In this document: positions 34,606 to 41,674 of the stretch, one piece after another
How the letters are laid out: each line of letters opens with the position of its first letter
Position numbering within the stretch: the stretch's first letter is position 1
NCBI GenBank assembly: GCA_017410265.1
Contig: JAFQRC010000005.1
Location: 248,001 to 312,000 of the forward strand
DNA length: 64,000 bases
Direction of reading: 5' to 3'
Origin: Ruminococcus sp.
GTDB taxonomy: Bacteria > Bacillota > Clostridia > Oscillospirales > Acutalibacteraceae
Made by a program: the position numbers and the translations under genes
Notes under the pieces: model-generated
Seen by the model: the letters and a program-made list of their open reading frames with translations, nothing else
Told to the model about the DNA's origin: nothing
Databases searched by the model: none

Positions 34606-34925
34606 TATTTTTCCTCCTTTTTAACGAACGTTTTTGTAAGGATTTCCGCTACCTCGACAGCCTGGTTCAGCGCGTCAACCATCTTCCTGATTTCCTCTGG
34701 CGAAAGGGCACCGTAGGATGTAGTCTGTATCTCGAAGCCTTGAATGCCGGCGCCGTATCCGTCCCTGCAGTAAATGGTAGGGAGGTAGTCGTCTCTCTTT
34801 TCTCTTACGCTGATGTTGGTGGATCCGTCTTTGTAGTACACGACTTTGACTTCGTAGTCTGCGATTTCGTATTTTTCGAGTTTTCTGTCCTCGATGGTTT
34901 TGGTTTCTACGAGTGTGAGTTTCAT
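34605..34925 (-). CDS. Hypothetical phage protein, first gene of the accessory operon
   Basis: A 106-residue protein starting MKLTLVETKTIEDRKLEKYE at the ATG at 34925, behind CGGAGGAATCAAC. It has alternating charged beta-strand-like segments and a helical C-terminus (LSPEEIRKMVDALNQAVEVA). No family is recognised. The 176 bases between it and the promoter form a GC-rich leader with several small hairpins and one possible 19-codon ORF that I cannot assign. Confidence 0.65.
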   Translation of the reverse strand: MKLTLVETKTIEDRKLEKYEIADYEVKVVYYKDGSTNISVREKRDDYLPTIYCRDGYGAGIQGFEIQTTSYGALSPEEIRKMVDALNQAVEVAEILTKTFVKKEEK

Positions 34926-35101
34926 GTTGATTCCTCCGTGTTCTGTTTTTTGGTGTATCCCGGAGGGGAAGGCGCCGAGGTTACCTTTCGCAGCCGTTAC
35001 CGTCCGCCGGCTTTCCCGGTGCTCTGACCGCTTCCGCCCGACTTGCACTGTCGCATTCTGTTTTATCCTCGGAGGCTCTTCCTCTCTCGGTTTACGAGAA
35101 C

Positions 35102-35130
35102 ATTATAAACCACCATCGGTTTATTGTCAA
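35102..35130 (-). promoter_or_regulatory. Consensus promoter with embedded operator for the accessory operon
   Basis: Minus-strand TTGACA (35125-35130), 17-base spacer, TATAAT (35102-35107). The spacer is filled by a perfect 7-bp inverted repeat ATAAACC-GATGGT-GGTTTAT (35105-35124). It starts right after the terminator of the lysis genes. This suggests a repressor-controlled unit separate from the late operon. Confidence 0.9.
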
Positions 35131-35133
35131 GAG

Positions 35134-35180
35134 AAAAATGCCAAAAATACTACACAAAGAAGATGTGCGTATTTCTGGCA
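35134..35180 (-). terminator. Terminator at the end of the late (tail/lysis) operon
   Basis: On the minus strand an imperfect long hairpin (TGCCAgAAATACgCACA paired with TGTGtAGTATTTtTGGCA, 35139-35180) is followed by TTTTTC. It lies between the holin gene and the next promoter. Confidence 0.8.
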
Positions 35181-35208
35181 CTTTTCAACAAATTAGAGGG
35201 ACGGGAGG

Positions 35209-35248
35209 GGCGGAGGCTCACTCCCCCTTAGACCCCCTCCCCTCCGCC
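35209..35248. repeat. GC-rich inverted repeat with G-rich loop
   Basis: GGCGGAGG and CCTCCGCC arms enclose a loop. On the minus strand the loop holds runs of four, five and five G's. It could fold as a hairpin or a G-quadruplex in the transcript after the holin gene. It lacks a T tract, so it is not itself a terminator. The rest of 35,181-35,304 holds no gene that I see. Confidence 0.6.
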
Positions 35249-35304
35249 AGTATATCACGGGGTTACCGATTTGTCAATAACTTTTTCTCAATTTCCGAGA
35301 ATTT

Positions 35305-35724
35305 TTATTCCGTGATGAGTTCGCCGGTGAGGATGGCTGTGTTTTTCTGGTCCCTGACCTCCGCCTCGATCTTGGTTGCGAGGTAGTTCGTCAAGTCTCC
35401 GTATGCTTTGGCGAGGTAGTTCTTCGCCTCGGCGCTCATAATTTCCATAGCCTTGCTCATCGCCTTGTTGAATGCTTCCTTCTGGTTCTCTGTCGAGAAG
35501 GCTCCGCTGTTCTTCAGGTTGTCCACGTAGGTCTGGCTGGTGAACGTTACCGCCGTTGTGACCGCGTCGGCTGCTTCCTTGATATAAGAAGCTGCGAGCT
35601 CGTTGTTGGTTTTTGCGGCTGCCTGGTTGCTCTTCTGCTTGAGGAAGCTGCAGAGGTACGAAGTGATGACCGGAACGGCCGCGATGATTACTGCCTGGAG
35701 CAGTACGAGAATGAATTCTTTCAT
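35305..35724 (-). CDS. Phage holin, LLH-like
   Basis: A 139-residue protein with one N-terminal transmembrane helix (FILVLLQAVIIAAVPVITSYL) and a long Ala/Lys-rich helical tail, matching the layout of LLH-family holins. It would form membrane lesions that let the endolysin reach the wall. It is last in the late operon and overlaps the 60-residue gene by four bases. A GAAAGGAAACCACACC leader precedes the ATG. Confidence 0.75.
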   Translation of the reverse strand: MKEFILVLLQAVIIAAVPVITSYLCSFLKQKSNQAAAKTNNELAASYIKEAADAVTTAVTFTSQTYVDNLKNSGAFSTENQKEAFNKAMSKAMEIMSAEAKNYLAKAYGDLTNYLATKIEAEVRDQKNTAILTGELITE

Positions 35725-35903
35725 GGTGTGGTTTCCTTTCGATTATTAGATTTAGCGGAGTGCCCCTCGCATGGGAAGGGGCACGTCTCGCATTCGTTTG
35801 GGTTGCATTTGGGTTCTCCGTCCTCCCTGCAGATGCTGACGATCCACACGACGGCGATCGCCAGCACTGCGATGAGCAGGAGGAGGTTCAGAAGGGCGCC
35901 CAT
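35721..35903 (-). CDS. Small membrane protein of the lysis cassette
   Basis: A 60-residue protein with one N-terminal transmembrane segment (LLNLLLLIAVLAIAVVWIV) and a Cys-rich tail (CNPNECETCPFPCEGH). It lies between endolysin and holin, overlapping the holin start. It may be a second holin, antiholin or spanin-like protein. The family is not recognised. Confidence 0.6.
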   Translation of the reverse strand: MGALLNLLLLIAVLAIAVVWIVSICREDGEPKCNPNECETCPFPCEGHSAKSNNRKETTP

Positions 35904-35905
35904 GC

Positions 35906-37513
35906 TTACGCCTTCGTGAAGGTTCCGGCATCTACCCAGCCATAAACCGTGGCGCCGGATCCGGAGACTCTCACAAGGTGGTAGGGGTGCTTCGATTTGC
36001 CCAGCTGGTAGATCTGGGTGATCTTCGCCTTGCCGCCCTTGCAGCTCTTCGCTGCGGTGCTGTTTGCGCTGGTGTAGTGCTTGTTGCCGTTATAAATAAC
36101 GGTGTCGCCGACCTTCGGAGTCCACGCGGCCGCCTGGGTGGTTGACGCGCCTTTGATGTCGGCTTCGTCTACCCATCCGTAAACGGTGGAGCCGCCTCCG
36201 CTGACCGCTACCAGATGATACGGGTGCTTGCCGTTGTATGTAGCGGTTACCTTCGCCTTGCCGGGTTTGCAAGCAGGACCACTCGCTGCGTTCGCGCTGG
36301 CGTAGTGTTTTGTGCCGGTGAATTCTACGATGTCGCCGACTTTAATCTTGCCGCTGGTGTTGGTGCTCGGCTTCGTGGTGGCTGTCGTGGAGGTTCCGGC
36401 GTTCACGCTTTCGCTGGCGCCGGTGTAGGAAACATACGGCAGCTTGCCGTGCTTCGTCCAGTTGCGGCGGCTGTAGCCGCTCTTGGTGCAGTTGCAAGCG
36501 GTAATCTGTACGCAGTTCTTCCACGCCGGTGTGCATTCAACGGCAAGACCGCCGCCGATGTAGATGCCGATGTGTCCCTTGCACCATACCGCTTCGCCGA
36601 CCTCGATTTTGGAGAAGTCGGTGCTCACGTCCTTGCAGACGCCGATCATGCTGTCGGCGCCGATGTCAGGCACGCCGTTGCTTGCGTACTTGGCGCCGCC
36701 GTAGTTCTTCGTGGCGTCGCCGTTCCATCCCCAGAGCAGTCCCTTGATGAGGCAGACGCAGTCAAAGCCGAAGTATCCCTTGCCGATCAGCTTCCTGAAG
36801 GTCGCCTGCTTGGCTGCTGTGTACCAGCTGGGGTACTGTCTGGTCTTTCCTGCGATGACGCTCTCGGTGACCGGTGCTCCGAAGACGCCCCACATATAAA
36901 TGGTCTTGTAGTTCAGCGCCACGTCCTTCGCTTTAGCGGCGAGCTGGGCGCCGGTGGTGATTTTGGTTGACATAGGGGTTTCCTCCTTCTTTGCGGGTTT
37001 CGCGTATTTGTCGTAGTATTTCTGTCCGTAGGAGGCTCTGGCGTTCTGGACGCTGGTGCCCTGGTTTGCCGGACGTTCGTACTTGAGCAGGACTGCATTC
37101 GACGCCACGAGGACGCTGGTTGCAGTCTTCAGGGTCTGGAGGACGGATGCGTATCCGCTTTTCAGCTCTTTGATTAAGAAGGAGAGCTGCATCTCCAGGT
37201 CGCCGATGGACTTGCCCGCGCTCTTTGCGAAGTCAAGCAGATTCTGCTTGCGCGACCAGTATGTCCATTGTGCCAAGCCGTAGCCGGCGCAGTCCTTCAC
37301 AAAGTTGCAGTACGTTCCGTTGTCCACGGCTGCGGTGTACTCGGCATCTGTCATGCCGAGCTTCTTCTCGTAGGTGTTCTGAAGGTTCGTCGGACGGAGC
37401 GCCGATTCTGCGTAAAGGTTACCCATTAAGCCGGCGGCGCCGAAGTCGTTCAGACCGTTGTCTTTGAGAAAATTCCAGATTTTCTCTTCGGTTGTGGTGC
37501 CTTTGAGTGCCAT
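35906..37513 (-). CDS. Endolysin: tail-lysozyme-type N-terminus, Cys/His amidase-like domain and two SH3-like wall-binding repeats
   Basis: A 535-residue lysin. Residues about 8-165 resemble the phage tail lysozyme family (WNFLKDNGLNDFGAAGLMGN, GYGLAQWT). Residues about 180-370 form an NlpC/P60 or CHAP-like papain fold with Cys in GYFGFDCVCLIKG and His in KGHIGIYIGGG. Two C-terminal repeats of about 70 residues (each with KVGD-hairpin, HYxSAN, GKAKxT, HPYHLV and VYGWVD) are probable wall-binding modules. One copy also ends the hub protein at 52847. It should cut glycan and peptide bonds. GGAGGAATAAACA precedes the ATG. Confidence 0.85.
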   Translation of the reverse strand: MALKGTTTEEKIWNFLKDNGLNDFGAAGLMGNLYAESALRPTNLQNTYEKKLGMTDAEYTAAVDNGTYCNFVKDCAGYGLAQWTYWSRKQNLLDFAKSAGKSIGDLEMQLSFLIKELKSGYASVLQTLKTATSVLVASNAVLLKYERPANQGTSVQNARASYGQKYYDKYAKPAKKEETPMSTKITTGAQLAAKAKDVALNYKTIYMWGVFGAPVTESVIAGKTRQYPSWYTAAKQATFRKLIGKGYFGFDCVCLIKGLLWGWNGDATKNYGGAKYASNGVPDIGADSMIGVCKDVSTDFSKIEVGEAVWCKGHIGIYIGGGLAVECTPAWKNCVQITACNCTKSGYSRRNWTKHGKLPYVSYTGASESVNAGTSTTATTKPSTNTSGKIKVGDIVEFTGTKHYASANAASGPACKPGKAKVTATYNGKHPYHLVAVSGGGSTVYGWVDEADIKGASTTQAAAWTPKVGDTVIYNGNKHYTSANSTAAKSCKGGKAKITQIYQLGKSKHPYHLVRVSGSGATVYGWVDAGTFTKA

Positions 37514-37516
37514 TGT

Positions 37517-37870
37517 TTATTCCTCCGTTTCGTTTGCCGCGTCCTCGCGCTTCTCCATGTGGTCTCGGTCTTCGAGTTCCCACTTGCGCTCTTTGTTGCG
37601 TTCCTTCGCGGTCTTGATCCATGCCATCATGCCGCACTCGCCGCCCAGGGCGGCAAATACGCAGGTGACCAGGGTGTCGGGTATCATTCCGGTCTCTTTG
37701 AAGAGAGCGATCATCTCGATGGTGAACGCCAGGAGCGCCACCGCGACGATCACCAGAATGACGTCCATCGTTCTGATGTGTTTCGGTTGTTTTGCAGCCT
37801 TCGCTTTCGCCCTGGCTCGCTTTTTACGGCGGAGCCAGAGCGTCAGCTTGCTGCGCTTCTTTCTTGCCAT
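37517..37870 (-). CDS. Membrane protein of the lysis region, possible holin
   Basis: A 117-residue protein with a very basic N-terminus (about 30 residues), two hydrophobic segments (MDVILVIVAVALLAFTIEMIAL and LVTCVFAALGGECGMMAWI) and a charged C-terminal tail. Topology and position just upstream of the endolysin suggest a holin. The family is not recognised. AAGGAGGCGCGCTTC precedes the ATG. Confidence 0.6.
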   Translation of the reverse strand: MARKKRSKLTLWLRRKKRARAKAKAAKQPKHIRTMDVILVIVAVALLAFTIEMIALFKETGMIPDTLVTCVFAALGGECGMMAWIKTAKERNKERKWELEDRDHMEKREDAANETEE

Positions 37871-37884
37871 GAAGCGCGCCTCCT

Positions 37885-38229
37885 TTACTCGTAGAGAGCA
37901 TGGACGCCCTGCTTTGCCAGGAAGTCCTTCTGCTCATGCTTTACTTTGGTGGCGTACTCCAGGGCAGCGTGCATATCGCCGTTGCAGTGGGCGTCGGGGA
38001 TCCGCTGCACGGCTCTGGCTGTTGCCTCACCGAGAGCGATCGCGGCGCTGGTGCCTTTAATCAGGAAGAGCTCGTTTTGCTCGCGAGCTGCCTCGCGTTC
38101 TTCTTCTCGCTTTTCCCGCTTCTCGATCTTGCGCTTCAGCTGCCATACACAGAAGCCGGTGAAGGCAGTCGGAAGACCGAAGGCTGCGGCGACGATCGCT
38201 ATCAATTCTCCGACGGATAATTCAAGCAT
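37885..38229 (-). CDS. Single-pass membrane protein, hypothetical
   Basis: A 114-residue protein with one N-terminal transmembrane helix (LIAIVAAAFGLPTAFTGFCVW) followed by a charged coiled-coil stretch (KRKIEKREKREEEREAAREQ). The ATG at 38229 has an AAAGGAGACGACC site; an upstream ATG lies in the previous gene. It overlaps that gene by eight bases. Layout resembles small phage holin-associated proteins; unassigned. Confidence 0.6.
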   Translation of the reverse strand: MLELSVGELIAIVAAAFGLPTAFTGFCVWQLKRKIEKREKREEEREAAREQNELFLIKGTSAAIALGEATARAVQRIPDAHCNGDMHAALEYATKVKHEQKDFLAKQGVHALYE

Positions 38230-38449
38230 GGTCGTCTCCTTTCCTGCAGCCGGTGTTGTGGTACGGACGGAGCCCGACTTCGAGAAGGTCGAGCTCCGTG
38301 TCAACGGGTACACGCTTATCTGCAAATTGTTTCTTCGTCTCCGCGTCCACGGTTTTCATTTGCTCAATGAAGAGCGCCTGCTCGCGGATGATGCGGGACT
38401 GTGCTTCCGTGACCGCACAGAGGCGGTCGATGAGTTCGAGTGGGTTCAT
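38222..38449 (-). CDS. Hypothetical phage protein
   Basis: A 75-residue, mostly helical protein (ELIDRLCAVTEAQSRIIREQ) with a short polar C-terminus. It overlaps the next gene and lies in the block between DGR and lysis genes. No family is recognised. Confidence 0.55.
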   Translation of the reverse strand: MNPLELIDRLCAVTEAQSRIIREQALFIEQMKTVDAETKKQFADKRVPVDTELDLLEVGLRPYHNTGCRKGDDHA

Positions 38450-38479
38450 TGCCTCATGTGCTCCTTTCGTGGTGGTTTT

Positions 38480-38611
38480 TTACTCGGCTGCCAGTTCGCC
38501 CATGCCGCTGTCAACCAGGAGCTCTTTGACCTGGTCCTTCAGCAAGCGAGGAACCTGCGCGAATGTCTTCTTACCCAGCATGATCTGCTGTGCCCATAAC
38601 ATTGCCATCAT
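38480..38611 (-). CDS. XkdX/CD1375-like small phage protein
   Basis: A 43-residue protein starting at the ATG at 38611, eight bases after GGAGG. The sequence MLWAQQIMLGKKTFAQVPRL then LLKDQVKELLVDSG has the typical pattern of the short XkdX/CD1375 family found just after tail fibre genes in Firmicutes phages. A longer in-frame start at 38662 is unlikely. The function of the family is unknown. Confidence 0.7.
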   Translation of the reverse strand: MMAMLWAQQIMLGKKTFAQVPRLLKDQVKELLVDSGMGELAAE

Positions 38612-38654
38612 TGCTTCGCCCTCCTTTCCGTATAAAATTCGGAATATTAAACGC

Positions 38655-39125
38655 CTAATCATAGACGACCTCCGACATTTCGAGCAGGCACCCCATGAGG
38701 AATTCGTTCGTCATGGTCTGCTCTTCGAGCGCTGCTTCCAGCTGCGTGATCTTGCGCCTCATCTCTTCGGGCGTCATCACGGGTTCTGTGGGTGTTTCCT
38801 CGGTGCCTTCTTCGGGATCCGGCTCGACCGGTGTTTCCGGTTCTTCCGGTTCCACGACCTCGAAGCCGTCATCGAGCTGCTGGCGGATCGTGATGTATTC
38901 CTCTTCGGTAATCTCCACGGCTTCCACCGTCTCGTATTCGCCGGCGCCTGCAGGCACGGGGTTGAGCCAGGGAACGCGCCACACGTGCGCCTGGTCTGTT
39001 GACTGGATGAATTGAGCGTCCTCGGCATCGCAGCCGATGAGGATGCGGTTCTTCTCCTGCCATTTCAGCCAGACGAAGTTCGCGTCTATGACGGTTCCGT
39101 TGGCTATGACTTTGTAGTATTTCAT
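38655..39125 (-). CDS. Hypothetical tail-associated protein
   Basis: A 156-residue protein. The N-terminal half (MKYYKVIANGTVIDANFVWLK) looks like the domain found in small proteins next to phage tail fibres. A Glu/Pro/Thr-rich linker (about 93-117) and a helical C-terminus (MRRKITQLEAALEEQTM) follow. Its ATG overlaps the reverse transcriptase stop by four bases, so it is translated from the DGR transcript. The function is unknown. Confidence 0.6.
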   Translation of the reverse strand: MKYYKVIANGTVIDANFVWLKWQEKNRILIGCDAEDAQFIQSTDQAHVWRVPWLNPVPAGAGEYETVEAVEITEEEYITIRQQLDDGFEVVEPEEPETPVEPDPEEGTEETPTEPVMTPEEMRRKITQLEAALEEQTMTNEFLMGCLLEMSEVVYD

Positions 39126-40339
39126 GCTATCAGACCTCCTGTTCTGTATCGGTTAAATAAGCGGTTGTAAAGGATGAGCATTGCCTTCCTGGTGCGGTAG
39201 CTGTGCGCGATGGTTTTGGCATTTCCGAACCACGACTTGAAGGAGTTGAAGGCGTCGTCGCGGGTCATCAGACCGGCGTCCACCAGCTTGCGGAATTTCT
39301 TCAGCTTGCGCCGCATCCGGACGATGCCAGACTTCGCCATCCGTTTGATGATTCTGCCGGTCTCGGTCACGGTGTATCGAACCTTCAGGAACGTGAAGCC
39401 TCGCGTCGCTTTTACGATGCGGGTCTTCTTTTCGTTCAGCTTCAGTCCGAGTTTGGCGCATAGTCTCCTGATGCTTATCAGAAGCCTTCGCAGGTAGTCC
39501 TTGTCAGCGTGTAGGATATTGCCGTCGTCCATGTAGCGGATGTAGTGCCGGACGCTCGCTTTGTCTTTGATGGAGTGGTCGAGCTTGTTCGGTACCACCA
39601 GCGCCATGTCTTGCGAGATCTGGCTGCCGAGGGTTGCTCCGCAGGCTCTGTCGGCTTGCAGTTCCGCCATGAGCCTCGCCTTCTCGCTTTCGTCGGTCAG
39701 GATGGATATATCCTGCTCCTGGTACATTTTGATGAAGTACATCGTCAATGCCTGAAGCCTTTCGTCCTGACCTGCCTCTGCCAGCTTTTCTCTGCAGAGG
39801 CTGTGCCTTATGCTGTCGAAGAAGCCGGTAAAATCATAAACCAGAGCGTAGAAGTCGCTCCCGCTTTGTCTGACCTGGTCTTCGATGTGGCGCACGATTC
39901 GGCGCCGGGCGTGGCTGACGCCCTTTCCTTTGGTGCTCGCTGGGTTGTCATAAATAAGGGACGGCTGGGTTAGCGGGGTTATCGAGCTGTCGCACAATGC
40001 CCCCTGGATCACTCGGCTGTCGATCATTATGGCGTGGATGTTTCGCTTCTTGCCGCGTTCGCAGATCGTCATCTGCTTGATGGTGCGGTTGACGTCGAGC
40101 CGTCCTGCCCATAGGCTGTCTTTGGCTCTTTTCATTTTGACTGGTGCGTGGGCGATGTAGCTCTGAACGCTGCCTTTCCACTCCACATCCTTCCGGCGCC
40201 TCTGAAGCGAGCGAAGAAGCGCCTGCATAGTGATTACGTTCGTGAAGGTTCCGTGCTGCTCGATCTGCGCCTTGCGCTTCTCAGCTTTCCTTGCCTTATC
40301 ACGAGCGATTCGTGCTTGAATTCTTTCTTGATTGGTCAT
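39122..40339 (-). CDS. Reverse transcriptase of a diversity-generating retroelement
   Basis: A 405-residue reverse transcriptase. Catalytic Asp residues are in ALVYDFTGFFDSI (D169) and YIRYMDDGNIL (D271-D272). Motif 4 reads TLGSQISQ (236-243), the LGSQ-x-SQ form typical of DGR enzymes rather than the QGxxxSP of group II intron and retroviral enzymes. There is no maturase or endonuclease domain. It would copy the template-repeat RNA with errors at adenines. The start at 40339 (MTNQERIQARI) has only a weak GAAGG upstream. Template repeat, accessory protein and variable repeat all lie directly upstream. Confidence 0.95.
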   Translation of the reverse strand: MTNQERIQARIARDKARKAEKRKAQIEQHGTFTNVITMQALLRSLQRRRKDVEWKGSVQSYIAHAPVKMKRAKDSLWAGRLDVNRTIKQMTICERGKKRNIHAIMIDSRVIQGALCDSSITPLTQPSLIYDNPASTKGKGVSHARRRIVRHIEDQVRQSGSDFYALVYDFTGFFDSIRHSLCREKLAEAGQDERLQALTMYFIKMYQEQDISILTDESEKARLMAELQADRACGATLGSQISQDMALVVPNKLDHSIKDKASVRHYIRYMDDGNILHADKDYLRRLLISIRRLCAKLGLKLNEKKTRIVKATRGFTFLKVRYTVTETGRIIKRMAKSGIVRMRRKLKKFRKLVDAGLMTRDDAFNSFKSWFGNAKTIAHSYRTRKAMLILYNRLFNRYRTGGLIA

Positions 40340-40637
40340 AGTGATGAAGTGTCGCCTTCGCCCGTCCCGGCTGGTATAGTCGCCTCCGATCGGAGTTGCC
40401 TCCGGTTTTTGGTTCTCCGCCGTTCTGCCGGGTAAGCGGTACCGGGAATGAAACAAGAGGGGACGGTTGCCCTCTTGCCATGCAAGAAGCGTCCTCCCGA
40501 CCGCACCAGGGACACCGGCGTGGTGTACCGCCCTTAAATCAGAGCGGTCATGTATTTACCAGGCTGTCGCCTGGAGGGTTGCGTTCTCCTTCTCATAATT
40601 TTGATTATTTCACCCTCATACCTGGTTACTGTAATTA
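40340..40637 (-). ncRNA. Structured DGR spacer RNA between template repeat and reverse transcriptase
   Basis: About 300 bases without a credible gene. Several perfect stems are visible: CCAGGC-TGTC-GCCTGG (40559-40574), CAAGAGGG-N8-CCCTCTTG (40454-40477), and the 12-base palindrome CTCCGATCGGAG (40384-40395). In studied DGRs the segment after the template repeat is needed to prime cDNA synthesis. The same role here is inferred from position. Confidence 0.6.
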
Positions 40638-40778
40638 TGAAAATCGAGGGCAGACGCCATTGCTGTTGGACGCGTTGTTGCCGTTCGTGTTCGCGTTGCC
40701 GTTGTTGTTCACATTGCTGAAGTTCGTCGCGTTCGTGACTGCCGCGCCGCGAAGCCAGAAGTTGTTCGCTGCAAACCA
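40638..40778 (-). repeat. DGR template repeat (TR)
   Basis: About 141 bases matching the 3' end of the 2039-residue tail gene. Read on the minus strand in the target frame it holds 15 AAC/AAT codons (for example NNF, NVNNNGNANTNGNN), the adenine-rich design that gives maximal variation. Twelve of 13 differences from the variable repeat within 40645-40778 are at adenines; the other is a G. It lies between the accessory protein and the reverse transcriptase. Confidence 0.95.
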
Positions 40779-40807
40779 TTGACAGAACGCCACCCGGTAT
40801 CTCCTTT

Positions 40808-41602
40808 CTACCGGAGGTCTTTGTATCGGGCGCGGTCCGCCTTCTTCATTCCCTCCAGAAGTTTCAGCTCTTCGTCGAGGAGACCTGCCCAGTCGTCCAT
40901 CGTCTTTTCGCTGTAGTCCATGATGTTCCAAAGAGCCAGGAGCGGTCTCTGCATAGCGTTGAGGCTATCTATTGCCGCCTGAATGTAGCGCTCGCGCCGT
41001 TCTGCATCCGCCCTGGTCTCCGGTATTTTGTGGTTCGCAAGGACGACCGAGCAGAGGGCGGTGTCGATGTAGTCCGCTATTTTTCCGCTCAAGAAGTCCT
41101 TACAATGATTCGGTGCGTGACCGATTTTCTCGTAGGTATATTTGTGAAGCTCCGCCATCTTCTGAAGGAACGCGAGCCTCTGTATTTTGCGTTTGGGCAG
41201 CGCTACGATCATCGGTTGCACCTCCTCTCTCTTGGTTACTCCGTAAATCAGAGCGATCTCCCGGTTGAGCATATCCGCCCATTGCTTCGCGCTGTCCTCG
41301 TTGACGTCGAGGATATTCCAGAGCGCGAGGAGCGGCTTCTGAAGGGAAACGATCGCGCGGAGTGCCTCGGTGAAGAGGGCGCTCCTTTGCTTGCTTCCGT
41401 TCGCCGACTTCGAGTTCTGCTCGTTGGCGAGAATGACGGCGGTGTATGCTCGGTTGGTTGGGTCGTAGATTTTCGGGTATATGAATTTTCGATACCGCAT
41501 CGGCACGGAGTTGAGCCGGTCGCTGGTGTGCCGGACTATGATCCCCATTTGCCTTTCAAATTCGCTGAATGCGGTCTTTCTCTTGCTCCGTAATACCGAC
41601 AT
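40808..41602 (-). CDS. avd: Avd-like DGR accessory protein, tandem duplicated
   Basis: A 264-residue, all-helical, basic protein. Two halves resemble each other: LQKPLLALWNILDVNEDSAK (about 90) and MQRPLLALWNIMDYSEKTMD (about 220). Each half has the length of one Avd four-helix bundle (about 120 residues). In known DGRs Avd forms a positively charged pentamer that binds the reverse transcriptase and template RNA. Here two bundles seem fused. It lies between variable and template repeats, as avd does, and starts after AAAGGAGAAACC. Confidence 0.82.
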   Translation of the reverse strand: MSVLRSKRKTAFSEFERQMGIIVRHTSDRLNSVPMRYRKFIYPKIYDPTNRAYTAVILANEQNSKSANGSKQRSALFTEALRAIVSLQKPLLALWNILDVNEDSAKQWADMLNREIALIYGVTKREEVQPMIVALPKRKIQRLAFLQKMAELHKYTYEKIGHAPNHCKDFLSGKIADYIDTALCSVVLANHKIPETRADAERRERYIQAAIDSLNAMQRPLLALWNIMDYSEKTMDDWAGLLDEELKLLEGMKKADRARYKDLR

Positions 41603-41624
41603 GGTTTCTCCTTTCTTCCCGGTT

Positions 41625-41651
41625 ATCTGCCCCGACTTATGCGGGGCAGAT
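41625..41651. repeat. Hairpin/cruciform just downstream of the variable repeat
   Basis: A perfect 10-bp stem (ATCTGCCCCG with CGGGGCAGAT, 7-base loop) begins about 24 bases past the stop codon of the variable protein. Similar cruciforms after the variable repeat support target recognition in phage DGRs. There is no T tract, so it is not a normal terminator. Confidence 0.75.
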
Positions 41652-41674
41652 GTTCAGGATTGCGGCTGCGCCTT

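Noticed and set aside
39122..40339. Reverse transcriptase as part of a group II intron or retron
   Set aside because: No maturase or endonuclease domain and no intron RNA structure were seen. The motif is LGSQ-x-SQ, and a matched template/variable repeat pair is present.
40534..40931. Short minus-strand open frames across the template repeat
   Set aside because: They arise because the template copies coding DNA of the target gene. They lack ribosome sites and end at once outside the repeat.
41625..41651. Hairpin after the variable gene as a transcription terminator
   Set aside because: No T tract follows on either strand. The accessory protein and reverse transcriptase need read-through. 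A DGR recognition element fits better.
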